Below, one piece after another: positions 19,527 to 28,950 of a stretch of 34,740 nucleotides of DNA. The first letter of the stretch is position 1, and every line of letters begins with the position of its first letter. Origin of the DNA: Thecamonas trahens ATCC 50062 (lineage: Eukaryota > Apusozoa > Apusomonadida > Apusomonadidae); the NCBI RefSeq assembly GCF_000142905.1, contig NW_013657641.1, forward strand, positions 271,318 through 306,057, in the 5' to 3' direction. Both the position numbers and the translations under genes were made by a program. The notes below the pieces were generated by a model that was not told the DNA's origin, did no database searches, and was given only the letters and a program-made list of their open reading frames with translations.

Positions 19527-21928
19527 CTACGAGGCCGAGCCGGCCGCAGCGAGCTTGGCCTGAAGCTTGGCCACCATGTCCTTATACTCGGAGAGCTCCG
19601 GTGACTCGGTGTGGACCGAGGCGAGCTGGAGCTTGACGGAGCGGACGCGAGCAGCAAAGGTGAGCGAGCAGATTGTCTCGGGCGCGTTGTACGAGCCCGG
19701 GGCAACCTGGACAAACATGAGGGTCTTTGAGTCGCCACCGAGCGAGTCGGCGAGGAGAAAAGTGAGCTTGGAGTTGCGGTAGGGGATGTGGGCCTTGTTC
19801 TTGGCGGTGAGCGACTGGATGACGTCGCCGAGGGCCGAGAGTGAGCGGTTGATGTTCTGGGCCTCCTTGAGGCGCTCGGCGGTGACGCCCGACTTTGCGA
19901 CGCGCTCTGAGCCGGCCAGGTCGACGAGCGAGAGCTTGCCGACGGTGGCGATGCGCGAGATCTTGTTCTGGCAGCGGGCGACGATGCGAAGGATGGCGTG
20001 CGAGCGTGACGAGTGCTCGTTCATGTCTGTGGCAAAGGTGGAGCGGTTGGCGGCGCCGCGCTGGATGACAGCAAGCACGTCGTCGAGCGAGGAGCATGTC
20101 TCCTCGACGAGGCCGGGCACGTCGATGCCCTGGGCGCCCATGCGGATGTCGAGGCGTGCCTGGATCGAGTGGACGCCCTCGGCCGGCGGCTCGGCGAGCA
20201 GGTCGTAGATGTTCTCGTTGTAGATTTCCATGTTAGAGACGGTGATCGAGATGTCGTAGTCCTCGGAGCGCTCGTCGGCGATGCGGAAGAGCTCCTGCAG
20301 GGTCCGCTTGTTGATGCCAGGGTTCTCTGGCGGACCCTCCATGGTGTACGTCTTGCCGGAGCCGGTCTGTCCGTAGGCAAAGATGCACACGTTGTAGCCG
20401 TCGAGGACCGAGGTGACCAGCGGCTTGGTGTCCTGGAACACCTCGTCCTGCTTAGTGCCCGGCCCGTAGACGCGGTCAAACTTGAAGATCTTGCGGATCT
20501 CCTCGCCGCGCGAGGTGTCGACCACAGCAATCTCCTCGTTGTTCATCGCGGTCGCCGCCATGATCTGCCCGGCGCCCAGCTCGGCCTCGGACAGCGGACG
20601 GGTCCGACAGTACACGCGGATGTTGCCGCGCATCTCCTGCAGCTTGTTGTACAGCTTCTTGTTCTTTTGCATGGCGACGCGGTACTTGGCCACCGCAGCC
20701 TCGGTCCGCTCAGACTCTTCCTCCACCTTGTCGCGGACCATGTCGGCAAACTGCTGGATGTCCGGCCCGATTGTCTTGCGCTGCCGGTACGCCTCGTCCT
20801 TGAGCGCTGCAAAGTCGGACCGCAGGCTCACAAACTTGCGGTGCAGCGCACGGACGCCGTTGGCAAAGTCGGCTGTCCCGACGCCGCAAGCGTCCGCTTG
20901 AGCTTCTTCAGCATCGCCTCCTTCTGCTCGGCATCGGTGGCAGAGAGCGCCTCCAGCTCGTCGATGCGCTGCTGCAGCGCCTTGCGCTCCTCCTCGCGCT
21001 TGCTCTCCTCGGCATGCATCTGCTTCTCCATCCATTCCTTGAGCTTCAGCTCCTTGGCGGCAAACTCAGACTGCATCTTCTCCAGCTCGGCCGCCGGCAC
21101 CGAGCCGCCAGCACCGTCGGCTCCATCGGCCTCGTCACCCTCGTCGCCCTCGTCGCCGGCCTCGCTCTTGCCGGTCACCGCCGCCAGCTTCTGCTTGTAC
21201 TTGGCCTCCCGCTTCTGAAGCTTTGCAACTTGGGCCTGCAGCGCCTGCACCTCAGCCCCATCCCCGCCCGCTCCACTGGCCGAGCCCACCGGCGGGCCGT
21301 TGAGCAGCTCCTCGCGAGCGTCGAGCAGCTCCTTGTGGGTCTTCCGCACAGCCGCCAGCTCCTTCTCCAGCCGCTCGAACGAGTCCCTCACCGTCTGTTC
21401 CAGCACCTTGTTCTCTATCTCCCCCAGTCCCCACCGCCACCGTCACACCCACCAGTCCGTCCGTTCCCCCCCCCCACCCCGGATTTCCCATGCCCATGTC
21501 CAACCCAGCCAACCAGTGAGTCGCACCGTCCGCCTGCTGTGAGCGGACTATTTTTTTGCTCTCCAACCAACGATCATGACCACGTCTGAACGATGACATG
21601 CTCTCAGCCAACGATCATTGCCATTGTTGAGGACATATGCTTGTGATGGAGAACGCCATCATTCCATGGGCAGCCATCTCAAGCTCATGCCATCGTAATC
21701 GTTGCCATTCGCCGGCCGATGCTCTCATCATCGTCCACCGCTCGCCGGCCGAACCTCCCGCCCACCACTGAGGCACCGGCCACACACACACACCTCCTCC
21801 GCACGTATGCGTGCTGTCGAGGGCGGGAAAGGGGGTGAGTGGGGTGGGACAAAGGCTGACGTACCTTTGAGTACAATCTTCAGCTTCTTACGGAGCTTCA
21901 GATTCTCCTGCTCCTTGGCTGAAGACAT
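19527..21928 (-). CDS. Kinesin-14 (C-terminal motor), one apparent frame break
   Basis: A minus-end-type kinesin with an N-terminal coiled coil and C-terminal motor. Exons are 21928-21865 (MSSAKEQENLKLRKK) and 21414-19527; the 450-base intron is GTACGT..ATAG, phase 1, and joins as VLK-E-NKVLEQTV. The coiled coil (residues about 1-210) is interrupted by an acidic Gly/Asp segment. The motor begins with GNIRVYCRTRPL, the kinesin-14 neck-motor junction, and has the P-loop AYGQTGSGKTYTMEG, switch I NEHSSRSHAI and switch II LVDLAGSERVAKSG. Between coiled coil and neck the frame breaks at the CCC at 20877-20879 (GGG on the coding strand): LKRTLAASG is followed in another frame by TADFANGVRALHRKF. 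One extra base gives about 650 residues. Likely roles are spindle organisation or microtubule cross-linking. Confidence 0.93.
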
Positions 21929-22613
21929 GGTGGTCTCCGCTGAGGGAGAGGGTCAGGTGGTGTCTTTGGACGCCCGCCCGCCCGACTCGCCCGCCACACT
22001 CGCCGGCTCGACCGACATGCCCCGCTGACCATCCATCCGACTGGACACATTGATCGATCCAAGCCGGGTTCTGGACATCGATGATTTGGGTTTAGATGGG
22101 CGGTGCGGGAGAGGGTAGGAGGGGGGGGGGGCAACGGGGTGATGAAGGGCGGAGAAGTGGTCGTGTGGTCGGACTTGGGGTGCGGTTGAGTGGGGTGACT
22201 GTGGGGACGGGTGGACTGCGTATAAAAGCATGAAAAGGTGAGCATGTGTACCACAGAGGTAGCTGTTGTGTGTTGCGCGCGGCAGTGTGCGTGCAATCGA
22301 CAACGATGGCCTGTATCGTGGTTTGTCTCGCCATGCCCACAGCATCAAGTCTCCCTTGCAATTGCGGTGACATAGTAAACATTACGCAAAGATCTGACGG
22401 ATCATGTTTTTTCTCAGTCACCCATGACAAGAACATACACCGTCACACCTGATACGACACGTTACACCTTTAGCAGCTACACAGCACCTTGACAACTATC
22501 TCAGATAGTACATATCCAACTTTGAGCGCGTCCATGATCTTAAAGCAGCCAATAGAGCCCCAAATCATCAAACTGGGCGCGGATGTGTACCTCGTCGCGG
22601 CAAATCAACTCAA
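21929..22613. other. Divergent intergenic region between the kinesin and a membrane-anchored protein
   Basis: About 685 bases without a supported gene. It contains a run of 12 G near 22122 and a purine-rich block before it, a TATA-like box (listed separately), and an A/T-richer stretch at 22370-22560 that stands out against the GC-rich surroundings. Both the kinesin (-) and the gene at 22614 (+) should be driven from here. Confidence 0.5.
22221..22228 (+). promoter_or_regulatory. TATA-like box TATAAAAG
   Basis: A perfect TATAAAAG on the plus strand, in a region otherwise poor in A/T, points toward the gene starting at 22614. The distance to that ATG is about 390 bases, so it would imply a long leader or an unseen 5' exon. 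It may be a chance match. Confidence 0.3.
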
Positions 22614-23306
22614 ATGGCGCGCAACGGCAGCGGTGGCGGAGGCGAAGCAGACAGGGGAGACCAAGTGCTCTCTCTATATCTTTCTGTGATGCTCAAGTTG
22701 CTGGGATTGGGGCATCGGCACTCGCATGGCGCGGGTCGCAGGCTCTCTGCGCGGGACCAGTCGCGGAGGCGAGGTGCTGCGGCGCTGGCTGTGTTGTGTG
22801 GGGTGGCGAGTCTGACCTTTGTGTTCTTTCTTCCGGACGAGGCGTCGCCTGTCCGACGGGCGCTGTTTGCGCCACATGATCCGTGCCTCTCGGTGGTGTA
22901 CACAAGCGCAGCGGCGATGGCCAAGGGCGTGCTGGGCCAAGCCCGAGGGCTTGTGGCCGAGCTTGTAGTCTTTGACAAGGATGGCCAGTGCTCGGTGGAG
23001 GCTATTCAGGCGGCGGCAAGTCCGCGGCTGGTCCTCGCTGCCGACGCACCGTTCTGCGCCAAGCAGAGCGCGTGGCTTCTGCCATCGCAACAGAGCGCGA
23101 GCGGGCTGCGGGTCCTAGTCGATGAGCAGCCGCTGGAGAAGCACGCGGCAGTGGCCGAGCTAGGCGTGGACGGCAGCGGCGGCAGCGGTCGGCAGGGAGA
23201 GCCTGCGTATGCGGTGGCACGGGTGTGCCCGACAAGCAACGGCGGGCATTGGCGGCTTGTAGAGCGAGTCTTCCACGTCTTTGAGGCAGAAGCCAACAGC
23301 AAGTAG
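22614..23306 (+). CDS. Hypothetical membrane-anchored protein
   Basis: Not recognised. The first ATG of the frame, at 22614, gives 230 residues; an ATG at 22689 (MLKLLGLGH) is an alternative. One hydrophobic helix (AAALAVLCGVASLTFVFFL, about residues 54-72) preceded by Arg-rich sequence predicts a type II anchor with the rest lumenal or extracellular. The C-terminal domain has four or five cysteines (DPCLSVVY, DGQCSVE, APFCAKQ, ARVCPTS), consistent with disulphides in an oxidising compartment. The gene ends 25 bases from the convergent kinase gene. Function unknown. Confidence 0.6.
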   Translation: MARNGSGGGGEADRGDQVLSLYLSVMLKLLGLGHRHSHGAGRRLSARDQSRRRGAAALAVLCGVASLTFVFFLPDEASPVRRALFAPHDPCLSVVYTSAAAMAKGVLGQARGLVAELVVFDKDGQCSVEAIQAAASPRLVLAADAPFCAKQSAWLLPSQQSASGLRVLVDEQPLEKHAAVAELGVDGSGGSGRQGEPAYAVARVCPTSNGGHWRLVERVFHVFEAEANSK

Positions 23307-23331
23307 CCAGCAGCAAGGAGCGGGACTTGTC

Positions 23332-25365
23332 CTATCCGCGCTTGGCCGAGCGGCGCTCCTTGGACGAGCCGCGGGCGGAGCCGGCTGGTGAGTTGCGGCG
23401 GGTCTTCTTGGACGACGCAGTCGTCGCACGCATGTACGACGGCACGCTCTTGGCCGAGGAGGTGAGGGTCGAGCTCACCGACCGCGGCGAGGCGCGCATG
23501 AGGTGACTCCCGCTCGGTGGTCCCGAGGTGGTAGTAGCAGCGTCGGCGGCGGAGGTGTTGAGCATCGGCATCGACGAGTGGCCCTCGCCCGAGAGCGAGC
23601 GCTTTCGGCTGGACGGCGCAGCGACGATCGATCTCGGCGAGAGCTTGCGGGTGCGCTCGCCCTGGGAAGCGGCAATGCGCGAGATAGACAAGGGAACGAC
23701 GTTGTGGACGACCGATGGCGCCAAGCTGACGTCCTGGTCCGAAGCCAGCGAGCCGGAGTCTGCGCCAGCAGAGTCGATGGCGGCATCGTCTGATACTTGA
23801 TCGTTGTCGTCTGCAGGGATGCCGGCTGGTGAGTCAGGCGGTAGCTCTGAGCCTGTAGCGGAGCGGCCGATGCCGCGCCAGAGATAGGCGGTGGCCAGAA
23901 CGACATGCATGGCCTTGCGGAGGCGTGCGCGGGCCTTGAAGGATAGAAGCATCTCAAACATGGTAGGCTGGATGACGGCGTCGGCATCGGCTTGGCCGGT
24001 CAGCCACGGATGGGTCAGGGCCTCGGCGGCCGAGTAGCGCTCGATGGGGTTGACAGCCAAGAGCCGGGCGAGCAGGTCTGCGCCGAGGTCCGAGAGTGGG
24101 ACGTGCGGCGGGAGTGAGTACTCGCCGCCAGCAATGAGGGCAAAGAGAGCCTCGGTCGACTTTGAGCGGAATGGCAGCTTGCCGACGAGCAGAACGTACA
24201 TGATGATGCCGAGTGACCAGACGTCGCACTTTTCCGAGTAGACCTGGCGGTCGTTGATGACCTCGGGCGCCATGTACGCCGGCGTTCCGCACTTGTCGTC
24301 CATGACGTGGTCCGAGTCCATGCGGTAGGAGAGGCCAAAGTCGGAGACCTTGATCTTGGACAAGTCGTCCTTGACCAGCAGGATGTTGGCAGGCTTGAGG
24401 TCGCGATGCGCAATGCGCTGCGAGTGCATGTAGCCGATGGCCTCGAGCAGCTGCTTCATCACCACGCGGGTCTCGGCTTCCGAGAGTGGGTGCGCCGAGG
24501 AGACCCGGTCACGGAGCTCAAACTCACACAGCTCCATGACAATATACATGTGCATGTCTGTCTGCATCACCCGCTTGAGCTGGACTACCGACTTGTGGTG
24601 CAGCCGCTTCATGATGCCTACCTCGTAGAGCAGACCCTTAAACGACGACTCGTCGGTCTTCTTCAGCTCCACGGTCTTGATAGCGTACTCCTCGCCCGAC
24701 ACCACATCTCTGCAGCGATAGACTGTGCCGTACGCTCCCTGGCCCAGCACGTCCAGGATCTCGTAGTAGTCCTCGACCTCGCGGACAAGCTCGCCCATGC
24801 TGTCGCCATCGATGGCAAGCGAGATTCGCCGCCGCCGCTCCAGCGCGCTCGACGTCGATCCCCTGCGCTCGTTGGCCGAGCCCTTGCTTCTTGCGCCACC
24901 CTTTGTGCTGCGCATTCTAAGCGGCGACAGCGTAGACGCTGAGCCTGACGCAGGCGGAGCTAGCCGGGCAGAGGGGCGGCCTTCCCGTCCGCTCCCGCCC
25001 GCCGACCGCAGGCCAGAGGAGTTCTTCGCCGACGTACGCCTGCCGACAGGCCGGGCGCCACCACTTGCAGAGCCACCATGGCGTGAGCGAGAGTCCCCCG
25101 AGCCAGACAGCTCGCCTCCTCCTGTTGCATTCTTCCCAGCCGAGCCTCTTGACGCCCGTGAGCTGCCTGGCGTTGTTCCTCTCGACGAGGCCGACCCGCT
25201 GGCACCACCACCAACCGGTTGGCGACTCTGAGCTCTCCCTGGGAGACCCGGACCAGCCGAGGCAGACAGACCACGACCAGAACGAGAGCCTGTCTCACTC
25301 TCGCCTATTGTACCATTGCCTTCGGAGCCTCCTTGTCCTCCTCGCTTGCTGCTGCCTCGCCTCAT
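23332..25365 (-). CDS. CaM-kinase-like Ser/Thr protein kinase
   Basis: The ATG at 25365 (MRRGSSKRGG) gives 677 residues in a single exon; the frame is open 40 codons further upstream, including another ATG, but that part is promoter-like. Residues 1 to about 190 are Gly/Ser/Arg-rich and disordered. The kinase domain has the glycine loop LGQGAYGTVY, the ATP-anchoring lysine in EYAIKTV (about 230), IAHRDLKPANILL (about 320), VSDFGLS (about 342), CGTPAYMAPEV and DVWSLGIIMYVLLVGKLPF, all typical of an active CAMK-group enzyme. Directly after it, near residues 470-495, is a basic amphipathic helix (SFKARARLRKAMHVVLATAYL) placed like the autoinhibitory calmodulin-binding helix of CaMKs. Ca2+/calmodulin activation is therefore likely but inferred. 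The Ser/Thr-rich tail ends in a basic cluster. Confidence 0.92.
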   Translation of the reverse strand: MRRGSSKRGGQGGSEGNGTIGESETGSRSGRGLSASAGPGLPGRAQSRQPVGGGASGSASSRGTTPGSSRASRGSAGKNATGGGELSGSGDSRSRHGGSASGGARPVGRRTSAKNSSGLRSAGGSGREGRPSARLAPPASGSASTLSPLRMRSTKGGARSKGSANERRGSTSSALERRRRISLAIDGDSMGELVREVEDYYEILDVLGQGAYGTVYRCRDVVSGEEYAIKTVELKKTDESSFKGLLYEVGIMKRLHHKSVVQLKRVMQTDMHMYIVMELCEFELRDRVSSAHPLSEAETRVVMKQLLEAIGYMHSQRIAHRDLKPANILLVKDDLSKIKVSDFGLSYRMDSDHVMDDKCGTPAYMAPEVINDRQVYSEKCDVWSLGIIMYVLLVGKLPFRSKSTEALFALIAGGEYSLPPHVPLSDLGADLLARLLAVNPIERYSAAEALTHPWLTGQADADAVIQPTMFEMLLSFKARARLRKAMHVVLATAYLWRGIGRSATGSELPPDSPAGIPADDNDQVSDDAAIDSAGADSGSLASDQDVSLAPSVVHNVVPLSISRIAASQGERTRKLSPRSIVAAPSSRKRSLSGEGHSSMPMLNTSAADAATTTSGPPSGSHLMRASPRSVSSTLTSSAKSVPSYMRATTASSKKTRRNSPAGSARGSSKERRSAKRG

Positions 25366-25871
25366 CACCCACGCCCACCACGACCCTCGGTGAGTGCGAT
25401 GTGCTCCAAACAACCGTCCGCCCATCGAACGTTGCCAATGGACGTTGTCATGCCACCTGCCGCACGGATCGGCTTGGCCCACCATATCAGGCCACCCATC
25501 GATTCGCTCACACTGCGCATCTTACAGCTGCTACTCATTGGACGAGCAGCAGGTATGGCGGGCCGACAGCAGCTGTGTGTGTGTGTGGGGGGGGGGGGGG
25601 GGGGCGGATGCTTGTTGGTGAACGTGTGTTTGATCGAGAGTGATAGTGGTGCTGGGTGCGCAAGGTGGCGCCAGCAGCGGTGGCGGGTGCGAGCTGGCGG
25701 TGCGTTGCGAGCGGGGGTGGGAGCACACCTGTCGTTAGTAGCGGGCAAGAAGGCACCCAGGGACAAGACCAGGCAGGACCACTTGCTTGGTGCTGGTTTA
25801 AAGGGCAGGAGAAGCAGCACGAGCCAGAGTCAGAGCGCGAGCCTGAGCGAGAGCCGGAGCCTGGGCGAGAG

Positions 25872-25914
<43 letters not shown>

Positions 25915-25973
25915 CAGAGTGAGCGCGAGGGCGAGCGGGAGCAATTGAGCCAGACAGAGCACGTATACACAAC
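25366..25973. promoter_or_regulatory. Divergent promoter region of the kinase and the RJL GTPase
   Basis: About 600 bases shared by two head-to-head genes. It holds a TG repeat leading into a run of 18 G (25587-25604) and, close to the GTPase start, a GAGCCA hexamer array. No TATA-like element was seen. Open frames through the hexamer array are Ser-Gln or Glu-Pro repeats that are not in frame with the GTPase start. Confidence 0.45.
25869..25916 (+). repeat. (GAGCCA)8 hexanucleotide repeat
   Basis: Eight perfect GAGCCA units, with imperfect related units from about 25821, end 57 bases before the ATG of the RJL GTPase. They probably lie in its 5' UTR or core promoter. Confidence 0.95.
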
Positions 25974-26686
25974 ATGGCATCATCATCGAGGCAACTGCGC
26001 GAGCCGATGCGGATCAAGATTTTGTCCATGGGATCGGGCGGTGTCGGCAAGTCGTGCCTCATCAAGCGGTACTGCGAGGGACGGGTATGTAGGGAGTGGG
26101 AGCGTAATGGTGAGGGGGCGGGTGGGCGGCGAGGGGGGGGGGGATGAGGAATGGGTGCGCATGGCAGAACAGCTCACGATGGAGAGAAATCGCCATGTCT
26201 GTGGGACGGATGTGTATGGATATTGGGGGGGGGGGGGGGAGGCGGACGGGCGGACAGTTTGTGGGCAAGTACATCTCGACCATCGGGGTGGACTACGGCG
26301 TGAAGACGGTGCCGTACGATAACTACGATCTCAAGGTCAACTTCTGGGATCTTTCCGGCCATCCTGAGTTCTTTGACGTCCGCAACGAGTTCTACAGAGA
26401 TACACAGGGCGCTATGCTGGTCTTTGACGTCTCGTCTCGCTCGTCGTTTGCTGATCTTGAGGCGTGGATCCGCGAGGCCGAGCAGTACGGCGCCGGTGAC
26501 GCTCAGATCATTGTCGTCGGAAACAAGGTTGATCTGGACCGGACCGTCTCGGCCAAGGAAGGCAAGGCATGGGCCCGTGCTCATGGCTACGAGTACTTTG
26601 AGGCCTCGGCCAAGTCCGGCGAGGGCGTCGACGACATCTTTGAGCACCTCTTCGAGTCCATCGCCTCAGCCAACCAGCTGACCTGA
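25974..26686 (+). CDS. RJL-family small GTPase (DNAJC27/RBJ-like, without J domain)
   Basis: Exons 25974-26084 and 26258-26686; the intron 26085-26257 is GTATGT..ACAG, phase 0, with two G-runs. The 179-residue product has the P-loop GSGGVGKS (residues 20-27), the family hallmark CEGRFVGKYISTIGVDYGV, the G3 motif WDLSGHPEFFDVRNEFYRDTQG, the G4 motif NKVD and G5 ASAKSGEG. The DxxGHP form and the FFDVRNEFYRDTQG stretch are diagnostic of RJL GTPases rather than ordinary Rabs; the catalytic glutamine after the glycine is replaced by histidine, so intrinsic hydrolysis may be weak. There is no C-terminal prenylation cysteine and no DnaJ domain. The RJL family is distributed with flagella across eukaryotes, so a flagellar role is likely. 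Confidence 0.92.
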
Positions 26687-26817
26687 TTGCCGTCATGGCG
26701 GAGCAAGTGAACGAACGATCCATGCCTTTCCCCTCAGTAGCTGTACATTGATCTGTGTCGTTGGCACAAGCGGAGTCCTGTCTGCGCCACACGTGTCTCG
26801 TGACTGGTCCGGCTTCC

Positions 26818-27813
26818 ATGGCGTCCGAGCCTGACAGCTCTGTCATCGAGATCGCCACCGGGATTCGGCGCGTGGTCGTCTACGCCATGTCTGACCTCCA
26901 TGTCGACGAGTCACCCAACTCGGTGGTCCTGGATCGGCTGGTCGACGAGCTGGAGGGCGACAGCGGCAGCGGGAGCAGTAGCGCGAGCGGCGAGCCGGAG
27001 GCCGAGAGCGCGTTCCGATTGGCCGTCGTGGCGGGTGACGTGGCGCGGCGGCACGAGGACGTCGGTGCGGCTCTGCTTGCGCTCGTGGCTGTCTTTGACG
27101 CTGTTGTCTATGTCCCAGGCAACAACGAGCTCCGGCTCAGCTCGTCGGCTCGTGGCTCGGGCATGCTCTCCACCGAGGCGTTTGAGCAGGCGCGGGCGGC
27201 GGCTGCTCGGGCCGGCGCCATTGTCGACACGGCGATTGTGGGCGATGTCCTCGTTGTTCCGCTCGCAGGATGGCACTCGGCGCACTTTGATGGCGGCAAG
27301 CACTTTACCGGCGATGTGGCGTACCAGCGGCGATTCCTCGACTTTCGCGCCACCCGATGGCCGAGCTCGTGGCCGTCGGCCAGCCTCGACGGCGCGCCCG
27401 ACGCGGCGGCAGAGTACTTTGCCCAGTTCAATGCTGGCAACATGGCGGCGGCCAAAGCGGTGCTTCAGAGGAGGGACAAGCGGATTTCTGCGCTGATCAC
27501 GGCCTCGCACTTTTTGCCTCGCCTCGACGTGCTGCCTTGGCGGGCGCGGACGTTCATGTCGTCGGACGTGGTCAAGGTCATCGGCGACGACCGCATCGAA
27601 GACCAGATCCGCGAGCTACACACGGAGCTCGACGGCGAGCATGGTACTGCCCACGTCCACGTTTCGGGCCACGTTCACATCAATCACAACAAGGTCTGTG
27701 AAGGCGTGCGCTACGTTCAGAACGCGCTTGGGCACCGCCGCGAGCGGGCGCGCAGCTGCTGGACGTGGCTCTCGTCGGACGATGACTACGCACCGCTGGC
27801 GATCTTTCCCTAG
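26818..27813 (+). CDS. Calcineurin-like metallophosphoesterase
   Basis: The ATG at 26818 (MASEPDSSV) gives 331 residues. The dimetal motifs are in order: SDLHVD (residues about 25-30), AGDVARR, PGNNELRL, SHFLP and SGHVHINHNK. The third motif reads GNNE rather than the usual GNHE, which removes the typical active-site histidine; activity may be altered. Acidic and Ser/Gly-rich spacer sequence sits between the first two motifs. The substrate cannot be told from sequence; this superfamily includes protein, nucleotide and phosphodiester hydrolases. The gene follows the GTPase by about 130 bases on the same strand, and its stop codon overlaps that of the convergent TatD-like gene. Confidence 0.88.
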   Translation: MASEPDSSVIEIATGIRRVVVYAMSDLHVDESPNSVVLDRLVDELEGDSGSGSSSASGEPEAESAFRLAVVAGDVARRHEDVGAALLALVAVFDAVVYVPGNNELRLSSSARGSGMLSTEAFEQARAAAARAGAIVDTAIVGDVLVVPLAGWHSAHFDGGKHFTGDVAYQRRFLDFRATRWPSSWPSASLDGAPDAAAEYFAQFNAGNMAAAKAVLQRRDKRISALITASHFLPRLDVLPWRARTFMSSDVVKVIGDDRIEDQIRELHTELDGEHGTAHVHVSGHVHINHNKVCEGVRYVQNALGHRRERARSCWTWLSSDDDYAPLAIFP

Positions 27814-28820
27814 CAGCTTTGCACCGGTGACGGGGCAAGGCCCGCCAGCCAGCGGCGGGCGTTGGCGCTGGTGATGGCGATGACTTCAGCGAGAGTAGCG
27901 TCCCAGGCGACAGCGAGCGCGGCAACGAGCGGCGTGTAGTCAGCAGCCTGCTCGTTGGCCTCGTACTCTTCCAAGTCCGACTCGAGCAGGACTTGCTCGC
28001 GCGGAATAAGGGCAATTGCTGCGTCAGTGAGCTTGGCGCTTCGCGGGCTTGAGTAGTTGATGGCCGGCGAGAGGCCAAAGAACAGGACGTCCGCGAGCGG
28101 GCCGCGGATGGCCAGCAGTGAGGTGATTAGCCCGGCTTTGAGCGAGACCGAATGCAGGGCGACGCCCGACGGAACAAGCCCGCGGCGGCTCGCGCTTGCC
28201 AGAAACTCAAACAGGTAGCCACCGGCCTGGACACAGTGGATGGAGACCGGGAGGCCGCGTGCAGCCGCGAGATCAAACTGGGCCTCAAACAGCGGCTTCT
28301 GGGCGATGTTAAAGGCCAGCCGATTCCGCCCGTTCCGCGACATCTCGGCGTATCCGTCGGGCACCTCGCCATCGGCCTCGGCTTGCGGATGCCAGCCGCG
28401 GAACTTGTCGACTCCGATCTCGCCCACAATGACTGTGTGCCCGGCCGCCGCCGCAGCGTCGAGCCGGTCGCCGAGGCGGGCGATGTAGCTCGCGACGGCG
28501 GCCGAGACAGTGGCATCGGTCGGCAGATCGTCGACTCTCAGCGACGGCAGCTCGACAACCGAGGTGGCATACCACGGATGTGTCCCGTAGCCACCGATGC
28601 GCCACGGCGAGGCCGATGCCGACGCCGCTGCCGAGTCTGGGCCCGACTCGAGCCACTCCGCGAGCATGTCCCAGTCGTCGCTCTCGGCGACCGCCATGCT
28701 CACAGCGCCGGCGCCGACCATTTGGGACTGACCGGATCCCGTGTGGAGGTGGCAGTGGGTGTCTAGCACCTCTGTGCATGCAGCCGGCGAGAGCGGCGAG
28801 AGCGGCGAGAGCGAGGCCAT
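27810..28820 (-). CDS. TatD-like metal-dependent hydrolase
   Basis: The ATG at 28820 (MASLSPLSP) gives 336 residues; an in-frame ATG at 28874 would add 18. Metal-binding motifs of the TatD amidohydrolase fold are present in order: LDTHCHLHTG, VGEIGVDKFRG, PVSIHCVQAGG, ALHSVSLKAG and LLESDLEEY, corresponding to HxH, Glu, His, His and Asp. The divergence from canonical TatD (for example ESD for ETD) suggests the Scn1/Cut9-interacting subgroup rather than the bacterial DNase, but this is inference. Members act as DNases or phosphodiesterases. It lies 130 bases downstream of eS8 on the same strand and meets the metallophosphoesterase tail to tail. Confidence 0.85.
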   Translation of the reverse strand: MASLSPLSPLSPAACTEVLDTHCHLHTGSGQSQMVGAGAVSMAVAESDDWDMLAEWLESGPDSAAASASASPWRIGGYGTHPWYATSVVELPSLRVDDLPTDATVSAAVASYIARLGDRLDAAAAAGHTVIVGEIGVDKFRGWHPQAEADGEVPDGYAEMSRNGRNRLAFNIAQKPLFEAQFDLAAARGLPVSIHCVQAGGYLFEFLASASRRGLVPSGVALHSVSLKAGLITSLLAIRGPLADVLFFGLSPAINYSSPRSAKLTDAAIALIPREQVLLESDLEEYEANEQAADYTPLVAALAVAWDATLAEVIAITSANARRWLAGLAPSPVQSC

Positions 28821-28950
28821 GTGTGGAGAGGGGTGTGTGTGTGGCTCGGTTGGTGCGGGCACGCACCCACTCATAACACACGCGGACACGCTCTCCGTGA
28901 ACACCCACGCAAGTGCTTGTGTTTGTCTTGTTCTTTAAGGTCGCTTGGAC

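Noticed and set aside
20867-20886. A 10-base GT..AG intron at the kinesin frame break
   Set aside because: Removing ten bases shifts the frame by the wrong amount, and the size is far below any plausible intron.
20013-21218. Plus-strand frame of 401 codons opposite the kinesin
   Set aside because: It is antisense to the P-loop and switch motifs of the kinesin motor.
25801-25973. Ser-Gln repeat protein from the GAGCCA array
   Set aside because: The frame is not joined to the GTPase ATG and has no start or motif; it is a simple repeat in a leader.
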